In this document: positions 1 to 7,992 of the stretch, piece after piece
Numbering within the stretch: the stretch's first letter is position 1
Layout of the letters: every line of letters begins with the position of its first letter
Assembly: GCF_001698225.1 (NCBI RefSeq)
Contig: NZ_CP016594.1
Location: 868,001 to 932,000, forward strand
Direction of reading: 5' to 3'
Length of the DNA: 64,000 nt
Source: Gordonia terrae
GTDB lineage: Bacteria; Actinomycetota; Actinomycetes; Mycobacteriales; Mycobacteriaceae
Position numbers and translations under genes: made by a program
The notes under the pieces: generated by a model
The model's database searches: none
The model's input: the letters and a program-made list of their open reading frames with translations, nothing else
Told to the model about the DNA's origin: nothing

Positions 1-437
1 TGGAAGACAAGATCAACGGTCTGACCATCGGTGGCGACGATTACGTGACCAAGCCGTTCAGCCTCGAGGAGGTCGTGGCCCGCCTGCAGGTATTGCTGCG
101 GCGCAGCGGTTTCGACGAGCAGCAACGTACGTCGTCGAAGATCACCTTCGCCGACATCGAACTCGATGACGAGACCCACGAGGTGTTCAAGGCGGGCGAG
201 CTGGTCGCGCTCTCGCCGACGGAGTTCACCCTGCTGCGGTACTTCATGGTCAACGCGGGCACGGTCCTGTCGAAACCCCGTATCCTCGACCATGTCTGGA
301 ATTACGACTTCGGCGGTGAGGTGAACGTCGTCGAATCCTACGTCTCATACCTGCGGCGCAAGCTGGACACCGGGGACAAGCGGCTCATCCACACCCTGCG
401 CGGCGTCGGCTACGTGATGCGTGAGCCCCGTGACTGA
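1..437 (+). CDS. phoP: PhoP response regulator, C-terminal part (5' end outside window)
   Basis: OmpR-family response regulator cut by the window edge; the frame is open from base 3 and 144 residues remain. The start shows the end of the receiver domain (GGDDYVTKPFSLEEVVARL, with the conserved lysine of TKPF). A winged-helix DNA-binding domain follows (ADIELDDETHEV, LSPTEFTLLRYF, NVVESYVSYLRRKLD, HTLRGVGYV). From memory of M. tuberculosis PhoP, identity is very high throughout, so I call it PhoP and not just an OmpR-type regulator. About 100 N-terminal residues, including the phospho-acceptor Asp, lie outside. Its last 17 bases overlap the start of the sensor kinase gene. In mycobacteria PhoPR controls envelope lipids, the acid response and secretion; that role here is inferred from orthology. 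Confidence 0.93.
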   Translation, partial: EDKINGLTIGGDDYVTKPFSLEEVVARLQVLLRRSGFDEQQRTSSKITFADIELDDETHEVFKAGELVALSPTEFTLLRYFMVNAGTVLSKPRILDHVWNYDFGGEVNVVESYVSYLRRKLDTGDKRLIHTLRGVGYVMREPRD

Positions 438-1905
438 TCCGACGGCGACGAGCGCAGGTCGAAAGACGCGCAAGTGCGGTGTCCCACTGCAGATCTCGCT
501 GGTGGCCCTGACCGTGTTGCTCGTCGTCCTCGGGCTGCTCGCCTCCGGTGTGGCGGTGACCTCGTCGATGCGCCAGGATCTGATCGCCCGCGCCGACGAC
601 GGGTTGGAGAATGCCGTACGGACGTGGGCCGAGCCCCGTGGATTCCTCGGCGACGGTCCGGGCCCACCCGGCCCGCGCAGGCCGCCGTCGCCCTACTACG
701 TCGAGTCCGTGGTCTACGGGCCCGGAGGGGTGTCGGCCGACAATGTCTACAACCAGTTCGACGACGCCCCCGACCTCGGTGGCTTGACCGACGACGACGC
801 CGGACCCGTCACCGTCCCGTCCGTCGACGGCGACGGGCCGCAATGGCGGGTCATCACACGCAGCAACAGCTTCGGAAGATCCGTCGTCGCCACACCGATG
901 TCCGACATCGACGACACGGTGAGCAGGCTGATCTGGCTGCAGCTCGCGATCGGCGCGCTGGTCGTCCTGCTCATCGGGGTGCTGAGTTATGTCCTGGTGC
1001 GCACGAGTCTGCGCCCGCTCCGTCGTGTCGAGGAGACCGCCCACGAGATCGCGGAGGGAAATCTGACGCGACGCGTGCCACCGGCGCCGCCGAACACCGA
1101 GGTCGGCAGCCTGTCGGACTCGCTGAACCGGATGCTCGGGCAGATCCAGCACGCCTTCGCCACGACCGCGGCGTCCGAACAACAGGCACGCGCCTCCGAG
1201 GAGCGGATGCGCCGCTTCGTCGCCGACGCCAGCCACGAATTGCGGACTCCGCTCACGTCCATCAAGGGTTTCGCCGAACTCTATTCGCAGGGCGGAGTTC
1301 CCGACGTGACCGACGCGATGCGACGCATCGACGACGAGGCCGGTCGGATGAACCTGCTGGTCGAGGACCTGCTGATGCTCGCGCGACTCGATGCCGCGCG
1401 TCCCGTCGATTCCGCGCCCGTGGACCTCCTCGGTCTGGCCGCCGACGCCGTGCAGAGCGCACGTGTCGCCGCGCCCGAACGCGAGATCCGGCTCGACGTC
1501 GTTCCGGGCGACCGGCCGCCGGTCGTCCTCGGGGACGGGCCGCGTCTCGTGCAGGTGCTGCGGAATCTCATCGGCAACGCCGTGAACCACACACCGCCAG
1601 ACGCCTCCATCACGGTCGGGGTGGCAGTCGACGACGGTACCGACTACAGGACGAACGCCGGTGAGGCGGTGCTCACCGTCGCCGACACCGGTCCGGGAAT
1701 CTCGGCGGAGGATGCCGAGCACGTCTTCGAGCGCTTCTACCGCGGTGACTCCTCGCGGCACCGGGGCTCCGGCGGTGGCAGCGGTCTCGGCCTGTCGATC
1801 GTCGCCGCCCTGGTGGCGGCGCACGGGGGCCGAGTGGGTGTCGACACCAGTCCCGGTGCGGGAGCGACGTTCTGGGTACGGTTGCCGCTCGCGGACGCCG
1901 TCTAG
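421..1905 (+). CDS. phoR: PhoR sensor histidine kinase
   Basis: Membrane sensor kinase, 494 aa, GTG start overlapping phoP by 17 nt, so the two are translationally coupled. Order: short cytoplasmic tail, TM helix about residues 27-49, an extracytoplasmic sensor domain of about 125 residues rich in Pro, Gly and Asp, TM helix about 176-196, HAMP (SLRPLRRVEETAHEIAEG), HisKA with the phospho-acceptor His272 in SHELRTPLTSIKGFAELY, then a HATPase domain with N-box (NLIGNAVNH, about 382), G1 (DTGPGIS) and G2 (GSGLGLSIV). The sequence follows M. tuberculosis PhoR closely from the HAMP onward, while the sensor domain has diverged, which suggests a different or relaxed stimulus. The stop overlaps the convergent nuclease gene by 3 nt. 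Confidence 0.93.
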   Translation: MSPVTDPTATSAGRKTRKCGVPLQISLVALTVLLVVLGLLASGVAVTSSMRQDLIARADDGLENAVRTWAEPRGFLGDGPGPPGPRRPPSPYYVESVVYGPGGVSADNVYNQFDDAPDLGGLTDDDAGPVTVPSVDGDGPQWRVITRSNSFGRSVVATPMSDIDDTVSRLIWLQLAIGALVVLLIGVLSYVLVRTSLRPLRRVEETAHEIAEGNLTRRVPPAPPNTEVGSLSDSLNRMLGQIQHAFATTAASEQQARASEERMRRFVADASHELRTPLTSIKGFAELYSQGGVPDVTDAMRRIDDEAGRMNLLVEDLLMLARLDAARPVDSAPVDLLGLAADAVQSARVAAPEREIRLDVVPGDRPPVVLGDGPRLVQVLRNLIGNAVNHTPPDASITVGVAVDDGTDYRTNAGEAVLTVADTGPGISAEDAEHVFERFYRGDSSRHRGSGGGSGLGLSIVAALVAAHGGRVGVDTSPGAGATFWVRLPLADAV

Positions 1906-2741
1906 ATCAACCGGCGCAGCTTGGCGAACTCGGTGACGTCGTCGCGGAATCGGTCGAGTCCGACGAGCGTGTACATCCCGTCGATCTGGCGCGTGACCCA
2001 CAGCTGATGGATGCGGCGAAGGTCGGATTGCCGTGACTTCCAGCCGATTCCGTCGATCACGGCGAGAACCAGTTGGGTCGGCAGCCGAACCTCGGCCATT
2101 TCCTCGATCTCGCGGACCGCGTCGGTCAGCTTGGAACCGGTCGAGTCGAAGCCCTTGGCCGCGACGACGATGTCGGCAGATGACGGATCGCCCACGATCA
2201 GGTCGGCGGGTGCGGTCCGTCCGTTGCGTCCCGCGAATCGCGAACGGGTGACGTAGTCGAGTCCGATGTCGCGGGCGATGTCCTCGATCTCGTCCTCGAT
2301 GCGTCGACCCGAGGCGCCCGCGCGGGTGGCGGTCGCGCGGGTCCCGGCGCGGGCCACGAGGATGTCGGCGAAGGTGAACGTGCGGGACAGCTGGGTGCGC
2401 AGCATGCGGACGAGGTCGAACTCGGTGTCGAGCCAGGTCACCAGGTCGACCGGCTGCGTCCGCGCCAGCGCATGCCAGCCGCTGGTGTCGAAGCGGTCGC
2501 GCAGGGCGTTCTTCAGCTTCTCCTGGGACAGCCCGACCGCGAGTCCGAGGACCGGCACGTCGGTGGGGTTGTCGCGCACCCAGGCCGCCAGGCCCGCGAT
2601 GTCGGTGTCGAGCAGTTCGCCGAGGCGCGCGGTGGCCTGGGTTATCCGCTCGGCCTCCGGCGTCGATGCGGTCGGATCGACGTGAGAGGTCAACCGCCCC
2701 AGGGATGCCAGGTAGTCGTCGAAGTCGCCCGCGGTGCTCAT
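1902..2741 (-). CDS. Putative type II restriction endonuclease (DpnII-like PD-(D/E)XK)
   Basis: 279 aa, ATG start. It lies 17 bp downstream of a DNA adenine methylase on the same strand, the usual layout of a type II restriction-modification system. The N-terminal 140 residues are helical and unrecognised. The C-terminal part reads like a PD-(D/E)XK nuclease core: acidic helix RRIEDEIEDIARDIG (about 147-160), then PADLIV (Asp180) and DIVVAAKGF (Lys196), followed by DSTGSKLTDAVREIEE. This resembles the segment after the catalytic lysine in DpnII/MboI-type enzymes. The usual acidic residue two before Lys196 is Ala here, so the catalytic assignment is tentative. Recognition sequence unknown. The methylase partner is the strongest argument for the function. 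Confidence 0.6.
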   Translation of the reverse strand: MSTAGDFDDYLASLGRLTSHVDPTASTPEAERITQATARLGELLDTDIAGLAAWVRDNPTDVPVLGLAVGLSQEKLKNALRDRFDTSGWHALARTQPVDLVTWLDTEFDLVRMLRTQLSRTFTFADILVARAGTRATATRAGASGRRIEDEIEDIARDIGLDYVTRSRFAGRNGRTAPADLIVGDPSSADIVVAAKGFDSTGSKLTDAVREIEEMAEVRLPTQLVLAVIDGIGWKSRQSDLRRIHQLWVTRQIDGMYTLVGLDRFRDDVTEFAKLRRLI

Positions 2742-2758
2742 CGGTGTCGTGTCGCCGG

Positions 2759-3859
2759 TCAGTCCCGGCCGATGAACAGGTACTCGCTGACGTCGCGCCG
2801 CGTCGCGGCCGCGTGGGTGCCGAAGCTGTACTTGTGGTCGATCGCGATGACCTCCACCGACGGCTTGACCTTCCCGAGCAGGTCGACGATGCGGTCCTTG
2901 CCCGGCAACGCATTCGACGAGTACGACAGCACGATGGCGCCGGCGTCCTCGAAATGCTCGAAGGTGCGCAACAGGGCGTCCTCGATGGTCCGCTTGTAGG
3001 CGAACGGGGTGAAGCGCTTCGGCAGCTTCTTGGTCTTGGTGTTCTCCATGATGCTCATGCCGCGCCAGTAGGCCGACAGGCCCTCGAGAAAGTGGTAGCG
3101 CTTGATGTAGTCGTTGTCGTCGGTCGGTGGGGCGTACGGGGGATCGAGGTAGACCAGATCCGGTGGTGCGGACCACGGCAGTTCGAGGTCGAAGATGTCG
3201 CCCTGGACGCTCCGGCTGCTGCGTGCGTTGCTGAACACCGTGGCGTTGTAGTCCCCGGCTGCGCGCAGACGGAAGTGGTCGCGCAGGGACATCGTCAGGT
3301 CACGCCGGCCATCGGCGTACCGCGTCGAGTCGGTGAACGTGAACACCCCTCGGGGCTGTTTGCGCGCCGCCGAGAGCACCAGGGCGGCGATCGCGAGGTC
3401 GCGCCGGTAGCCGCGCAGGGCATCGACGTGCGACCACGCCGAGTCCAGGAACGCCCGGTCCTCGGTGGTGAAGTACAGGCCGTCGAAGGTCCGTGAGATG
3501 TAGTCGCGGTCGTCGGCGGGGGGACCGCAGATGGCCTCGATGAGTTCGGGCTCGAGCCGGACACTCGAATTGGCCACCGACGCGCGGGTGATGATGTGCG
3601 GGAAGTTGAGGAAGTCGTTGCTGACGACCTCGAAACCCTGCGCCTTCAGGAGATAGGACACCACCCCGGAACCGGAGAACGCATCGACCGCGGTGGACCC
3701 GCCGATCTCGGCGAAGGTGCGCTCGAGGTGGGGGAGCAGGCGGTACTTCGAACCCATGTACCGAAGGCGTGGGAACCGCTGGGCGCGGGCCAGGACGTCG
3801 CTGGATCCGACGACGGCTCGGGAGGTGCGTCCCGTCCCGGATGATTCTGGCCCACTCAC
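2759..3859 (-). CDS. D12-class DNA N6-adenine methyltransferase
   Basis: 366 aa from a GTG at 3859; the open frame continues upstream, and a start nearer the conserved YMGSKYRLL (residues 34-42) is possible. D12-class (Dam/DpnM-type) hallmarks: MGSK, the AdoMet-binding motif DAFSGSG (59-65), and the catalytic DPPY (239-242) followed by NDYIKRYHFLEGL. It should methylate adenine in a short recognition site and protect the host from the nuclease encoded just downstream. The pair sits between phoR and a HIT gene that are neighbours in M. tuberculosis as I recall, so it looks inserted. Base composition does not obviously differ from the flanks. The target sequence cannot be read from the protein. 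Confidence 0.85.
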   Translation of the reverse strand: MSGPESSGTGRTSRAVVGSSDVLARAQRFPRLRYMGSKYRLLPHLERTFAEIGGSTAVDAFSGSGVVSYLLKAQGFEVVSNDFLNFPHIITRASVANSSVRLEPELIEAICGPPADDRDYISRTFDGLYFTTEDRAFLDSAWSHVDALRGYRRDLAIAALVLSAARKQPRGVFTFTDSTRYADGRRDLTMSLRDHFRLRAAGDYNATVFSNARSSRSVQGDIFDLELPWSAPPDLVYLDPPYAPPTDDNDYIKRYHFLEGLSAYWRGMSIMENTKTKKLPKRFTPFAYKRTIEDALLRTFEHFEDAGAIVLSYSSNALPGKDRIVDLLGKVKPSVEVIAIDHKYSFGTHAAATRRDVSEYLFIGRD

Positions 3860-3952
3860 ATCGAAAAGGATGTCATGGACCCCCGACAGTCGGCCGCAGA
3901 CAGTCCGGCTGCGAGACGTCCGGGACATCAAGGGCCGTTTAGACTCGGGCCC

Positions 3953-4378
3953 ATGGCATCGGTCTTCAGCATGATCATCAACGGCGATCTCCCCGGTCGA
4001 TTCGTCTGGAAGGACGGCGAAGCGGTCGCGTTCCTCACCATCGAGCCGGTCACGCCCGGTCACGTGCTGGTGGTTCCGCGCGCCGAGGTCGATCACTGGG
4101 AGCAGATGGACACCGCCGCATTCGCCCATCTCAGCGCGGTCGCGCAGAACGTGGGTCGCGCGGTGAAGGACGCCTTCGACGCGCCTCGGATGGGTCTGCT
4201 CATCGCCGGCCTCGAGGTTCCGCACGTGCACGTCCACGTGTTTCCGGCGCTGTCGATGCAGACCTTCGACCTCGCCAATGCGAACAAAAACGCCCGTCCC
4301 GAGGACCTCGATGCTGCGGCCGAGAAGATCCGCGCGAGCCTGCGTTCCCTCGGCTACGGCGAGTACGTGGCCGACTGA
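3953..4378 (+). CDS. HIT-family nucleotide hydrolase/transferase
   Basis: 141 aa from the ATG at 3953; the frame is open further upstream, but similarity to the family starts here. The histidine triad is complete: HVHVHVFP with His91, His93 and His95. The N-terminal half has the family's LTIEPVTPGHVLVVPR strand region. HIT proteins bind the alpha-phosphate of nucleotides and hydrolyse AMP derivatives; the substrate here is unknown. It starts 93 bp from the divergent methylase gene. A HIT gene next to phoPR also occurs in M. tuberculosis (Rv0759c as I recall, oppositely oriented). It ends before a long inverted repeat that separates it from the convergent helicase gene. Confidence 0.88.
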   Translation: MASVFSMIINGDLPGRFVWKDGEAVAFLTIEPVTPGHVLVVPRAEVDHWEQMDTAAFAHLSAVAQNVGRAVKDAFDAPRMGLLIAGLEVPHVHVHVFPALSMQTFDLANANKNARPEDLDAAAEKIRASLRSLGYGEYVAD

Positions 4379-4389
4379 CCCGACCGTCT

Positions 4390-4461
4390 GCAAACCCACC
4401 ACTTTTCGGCAAACCCACCCCGTCTCAGGGTGCTGGGTTTGCCGAAAAGGGGTGGGTTTGC
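4390..4461. repeat. Long inverted repeat, probable bidirectional terminator/REP element
   Basis: Two 28-nt arms (4390-4417 and 4434-4461) are complementary except for one position, around a 16-nt loop. Each arm itself contains the motif caaaccca twice, on either side of an acttttcggc-type core. It fills the gap between the convergent HIT and helicase genes, so it can act as a terminator for both. The internal direct duplication is unusual for a plain terminator and suggests a mobile or repeated palindrome. Confidence 0.75.
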
Positions 4462-4468
4462 GGAGGGC

Positions 4469-6589
4469 TCACACCGTCCGGTGGATGAGGAGTGGTAGTA
4501 CCGCGGTCGCGCCCGCCTCACGAAGGGCGGCGGCGGCCAGGGTGATCGGCCAGCCCGAACTGTTGGCGTCGACCACGAGCATGACGTTGCGGCCCGCGAC
4601 CTCGGGCGGGTCGCCGAGATGGTCCCGCCAGTAGGCGGCCTCGACCGCGCCGGTCGCGTCGGTGGGTGGATCACCCATCCGCACGGGGAAGCTGCCGCCC
4701 TCGCGTTTCCCGACCGTCCGCAGGTGGTCGGCCAGGGTCTCGGCGAGCGTGGTGCCGGTCAGACGCAGGGACACGATGAGGTCGGCGCGGACGCCGGTGT
4801 CGCGCACCCACGCGGCCAGCGTGGCGACCGCGGCGTCGCCCAGTTCGGCGACCGCACGCTCGTTTCCGTTGCGTGCGGCGGCGAGCACCTCGACCCACTC
4901 GGGGGCGTCGGCGTGTGCCAGGACGCGTCCCGGCGCGGCCAGCAGGTCCGCGGGAATCCGTCCGCGACGCCCGAATTCGCCGCCGGGCCACATCTTTCGG
5001 GGGTCCAGGGTCTGGGCCTTGCGGCGCAGCGTGGAGGTCACGGTGCGCACGGTCTCGTCGTCGACGGTGTCGGTGAGACCGTCGCTGAGGGCGCCCCGGC
5101 AGACCGAGCAGCGCCCGCAGTCCGCGGCCTGCGGGTCGTCGAGCGATTCGGTCAGCAGCCGCATCAGGCAGGTGCGCCCCGCGATGTATGCGCGCATGAT
5201 GTCGGCCTCACGCCGGCGCACGGCGAGGATGCCGTCGTAGTGCGCGGCGTCGTAGGTCCAGGGCTTGCCGGTGACGACCCACCCGTCGGGGGTCCGGTCG
5301 GTCACGCCGTCCACCGCCAGCTGCTTGAGCATCAACTCGATCCGGGTGCGGCGGAATCGGGTCGCGGCCTCGAGCTGAACCACCGACTGCGGCTCGTCCG
5401 CGGACTCGAGCGCGGCGAGCAGATCACGCATCTTGTCCGGGTCGGGAATCGTCGCGGTGGCGAAGTGGTCCCAGATCCGGTCGTCGGTCTGCGACGCCAG
5501 CAGCATCACGACGGCATCGTCGAGGGCGCGTCCGGCACGGCCGACCTGCTGGTAGTAGGAGACCGGCGACGGTGGTGATCCGACATGCACCACGAAGCCG
5601 AGATCTGGTTTGTCGTAACCCATTCCGAGCGCCGACGTCGCGACCAGCGCCTTGACCTCGTTGCGCAGCAACGCGTCTTCGAGTTCGTGGCGGCGGTCGG
5701 CGTCGAGCTGGCCGGTGTAGGCCGCCACCGCGACGGCGTCGCCATGGACCGCACGGATGGCCTCGACCAGGCGGTCGGCGTCGGCGACCGTCAGCACATA
5801 CACGATGCCCGATCCCGGGAGAGCGGGCAGCGACTGCGCCACCCACCCGTACCGCTGGACCGGGGAGAGGCCGTCGAGAACGTTGAGATGCAGAGATTTT
5901 CGCGCCAGCGGCCCGCGGAGGACGAGGGTGGGCTCCCCTGCGGTACCGGCGTCGAGCTGGGCGGCGACGTCCTCGGTGACACGGGCGTTGGCGGTGGCGG
6001 TGGTGGCCAGGACCGGTGTCGTCGGGTTGACGGTGCGCAACACGTCGGCGACCCGACGGTAGTCGGGGCGGAAGTCGTGACCCCAGTCGGAGACCGCGTG
6101 CGCCTCGTCGATGACGAGTAGTCCCAGGTTGCCGGCGAGGGCGTCGAGGACCCGGCGGCCGAATCCCGGGTTGGCGAGCCGCTCCGGCGACACGAGCAGG
6201 ACGTCGAGGTCGCCCGCGCGCAACTGTGCCTCGATCGTCGACCACTCGTCGACGTTGGACGAGTTGAGCGTCGCCGCCGACAACCCACCGCGGGCGGCGG
6301 CCGCGACCTGGTCGCGCATGAGGGACAGCAGCGGCGACACGATGAGGGTCGGCCCACCGCCGCCCGCCCGGATGATCGCGGTCGCCGACCAGTAGACCGC
6401 CGATTTGCCCCACCCCGTCGCCTGGACCACCAGTACGCGCGCGCCGCGTTCGGTGGGATCGGCGGGGCGTCCGGCCAGCGCGGTCACGGCCCGGAGCTGG
6501 TCGTCACGCAGCGCGGCGCCCTCACCGGCCAGGCTGGTGATGACGCGGTTGGCGGCGGTCAGCTGGTCCGGGGCGAGGGTTGCGGCCAT
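4469..6589 (-). CDS. RecQ-like DNA helicase with C-terminal PRTase-like domain
   Basis: 706 aa. The ATG at 6589 was chosen because family similarity begins near ANRVITSLAGEGAALRDDQL; a GTG 17 codons upstream is less likely. Superfamily-2 motifs in order: Q-type RDDQLRAV (28-35), Walker A ATGWGKS (57-63), DEAH (161-164), TTATAN, and QQVGRAGR (motif VI). A Cys-rich zinc module follows (CLMRL and CGRCSVC). There is no HRDC domain. The last 120 or so residues read like a phosphoribosyltransferase fold (VMLVVDANSSGWPITLAAAA, then ALREAGATAVLPLL). That combination matches, from memory, the RqlH-type RecQ-like helicase described in M. smegmatis, a 3'-5' DNA helicase. Likely role: DNA repair or recombination. 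Transcribed alone, divergent from the glycosyltransferase pair. Confidence 0.85.
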   Translation of the reverse strand: MAATLAPDQLTAANRVITSLAGEGAALRDDQLRAVTALAGRPADPTERGARVLVVQATGWGKSAVYWSATAIIRAGGGGPTLIVSPLLSLMRDQVAAAARGGLSAATLNSSNVDEWSTIEAQLRAGDLDVLLVSPERLANPGFGRRVLDALAGNLGLLVIDEAHAVSDWGHDFRPDYRRVADVLRTVNPTTPVLATTATANARVTEDVAAQLDAGTAGEPTLVLRGPLARKSLHLNVLDGLSPVQRYGWVAQSLPALPGSGIVYVLTVADADRLVEAIRAVHGDAVAVAAYTGQLDADRRHELEDALLRNEVKALVATSALGMGYDKPDLGFVVHVGSPPSPVSYYQQVGRAGRALDDAVVMLLASQTDDRIWDHFATATIPDPDKMRDLLAALESADEPQSVVQLEAATRFRRTRIELMLKQLAVDGVTDRTPDGWVVTGKPWTYDAAHYDGILAVRRREADIMRAYIAGRTCLMRLLTESLDDPQAADCGRCSVCRGALSDGLTDTVDDETVRTVTSTLRRKAQTLDPRKMWPGGEFGRRGRIPADLLAAPGRVLAHADAPEWVEVLAAARNGNERAVAELGDAAVATLAAWVRDTGVRADLIVSLRLTGTTLAETLADHLRTVGKREGGSFPVRMGDPPTDATGAVEAAYWRDHLGDPPEVAGRNVMLVVDANSSGWPITLAAAALREAGATAVLPLLIHRTV

Positions 6590-6726
6590 GCGCCCCAATG
6601 TAGTGGCGCCCCCGGACACGCCGGCGTTCTCCGTCCACACGCCCCGGTCACACCGGGTATGCGTTCACAGGAACCTGGCAGGTCGTACGCAGAGTGACCC
6701 GAGGCTGGGATCCGACAGTGATCCAC

Positions 6727-7992
6727 ATGACCCCAGAAGCACCGCCGGGCGCCACGGCGCAGACCTACACACTGACCGACAGTTCCACGCCGAATCCGGT
6801 ACTCGACATCGTGGTCCCCGTCTACAACGAACAGGCCGACATCGCGGCGTCGGTGCGTCGCCTCGCCGACCACCTGCGCCTCCACGTGCCCTACGCTTCG
6901 CGGATCACCGTCGCCGACAACGCGAGCACCGACGACACGCTCGCCATCGCCGTCGCACTGGCGGGCGAGCTCGACGGCGTGCGGGTCGTCCACCTGGAGC
7001 AGAAGGGACGCGGCCGTGCGCTGAGCGCGGTGTGGCAGCACAGTGACGCCGAGATCGTCGCCTACTGCGACGTCGACCTGTCGACCGATCTCAACGCACT
7101 CATGCCGCTCATCGCCCCGCTCGTCTCGCGGCATTCCGACATCGCGATCGGGACGCGCCTCAGCCGGTCCGCACGCGTCGTCCGGGGACCCAAGCGCGAG
7201 TTCATCTCCCGCTCTTACAACCTGATGCTGCGGACCGCGATGGGCGCCAGGTTCTCCGACGCGCAGTGCGGGTTCAAGGCCATGCGCACCGACATCGCGC
7301 GCGAACTGCTGCCGTTCGTCGCCGACACCGGCTGGTTCTTCGACACCGAACTGCTGGTCCTCGCCGAACAGATCGGTCTGCGCATCGCGGAGGTGCCGGT
7401 GGACTGGATCGACGACCCCGACAGCACCGTCGACATCGTGCCGACGGCGATCGCCGACCTGAAAGGTTGTGCGCGCGTGGGTCTCGCGCTGGCGATGGGC
7501 CGGCTGCCGATCGCGCAACTGCGTGCGTCCATCGGCCGGGACCGGGCCGCCGGACCACAGCTCGACGGGGTGCCGACGGGGATGGTCGGCCAGCTGGCAC
7601 GTTTCTGCGTGGTGGGCGTGGCCTCCACGCTGGCCTACGCGATGCTGTTCCTGGCGCTCCACTCGTTCCTCGGCGCCCAAGTCTCGAACGTGGTCGCCCT
7701 CGCGATCACCGCCGTCCTCAACACCGCCGCCAATCGGCGGTTCAGCTTCGGCATCCGCGGTCGCGACAACGCCTTGCGCCACCAGCTCTTCGGGCTGGGC
7801 GTCTTCCTGTTCGGCTGGCTGGTGACCTCGGGGGCGCTGCTGGTGCTCCACATCGCCGCTCCCGACGCGACCAAACACATCGAACTGGTGATCCTGGTGA
7901 CCGCGAACCTGGTGGCCACCCTCACCCGGTTCATCGGTCTGCGCTGGGTGTTCCGCAAGGCGCCGGCTCACCACACGGAGGTCGTCGCATGA
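6727..7992 (+). CDS. GT2 glycosyltransferase fused to a GtrA membrane domain
   Basis: 421 aa from the ATG at 6727; in-frame GTGs at 6694 and 6718 are alternatives. The N-terminal half is a GT-A fold family 2 transferase: VVPVYNEQADIAASVRRL, VADNASTDDTL, the metal-binding DVD (Asp115, Asp117) and FSDAQCGFKAM. Such enzymes charge polyprenyl phosphate with a sugar from a nucleotide donor. From about residue 285 a GtrA-type domain with four membrane helices follows, ending in a basic tail; GtrA domains are linked to flipping the lipid-linked sugar. The stop overlaps the start of the GT39 gene as ATGA, so the two probably form one pathway: this protein makes and perhaps flips polyprenyl-P-sugar, the next one uses it outside. 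The sugar and acceptor are unknown. Confidence 0.88.
   Translation: MTPEAPPGATAQTYTLTDSSTPNPVLDIVVPVYNEQADIAASVRRLADHLRLHVPYASRITVADNASTDDTLAIAVALAGELDGVRVVHLEQKGRGRALSAVWQHSDAEIVAYCDVDLSTDLNALMPLIAPLVSRHSDIAIGTRLSRSARVVRGPKREFISRSYNLMLRTAMGARFSDAQCGFKAMRTDIARELLPFVADTGWFFDTELLVLAEQIGLRIAEVPVDWIDDPDSTVDIVPTAIADLKGCARVGLALAMGRLPIAQLRASIGRDRAAGPQLDGVPTGMVGQLARFCVVGVASTLAYAMLFLALHSFLGAQVSNVVALAITAVLNTAANRRFSFGIRGRDNALRHQLFGLGVFLFGWLVTSGALLVLHIAAPDATKHIELVILVTANLVATLTRFIGLRWVFRKAPAHHTEVVA

Noticed and set aside
385..2913. 842-codon minus-strand frame across phoR
   Set aside because: Arg/Pro-rich shadow of phoR and of the nuclease gene, no domain.
7266..7988. N-terminal extension of the GT39 gene (937-codon frame)
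   Set aside because: The extension is the out-of-frame reading of the GT2-GtrA gene; the ATG at 7989 gives the normal N-terminus.
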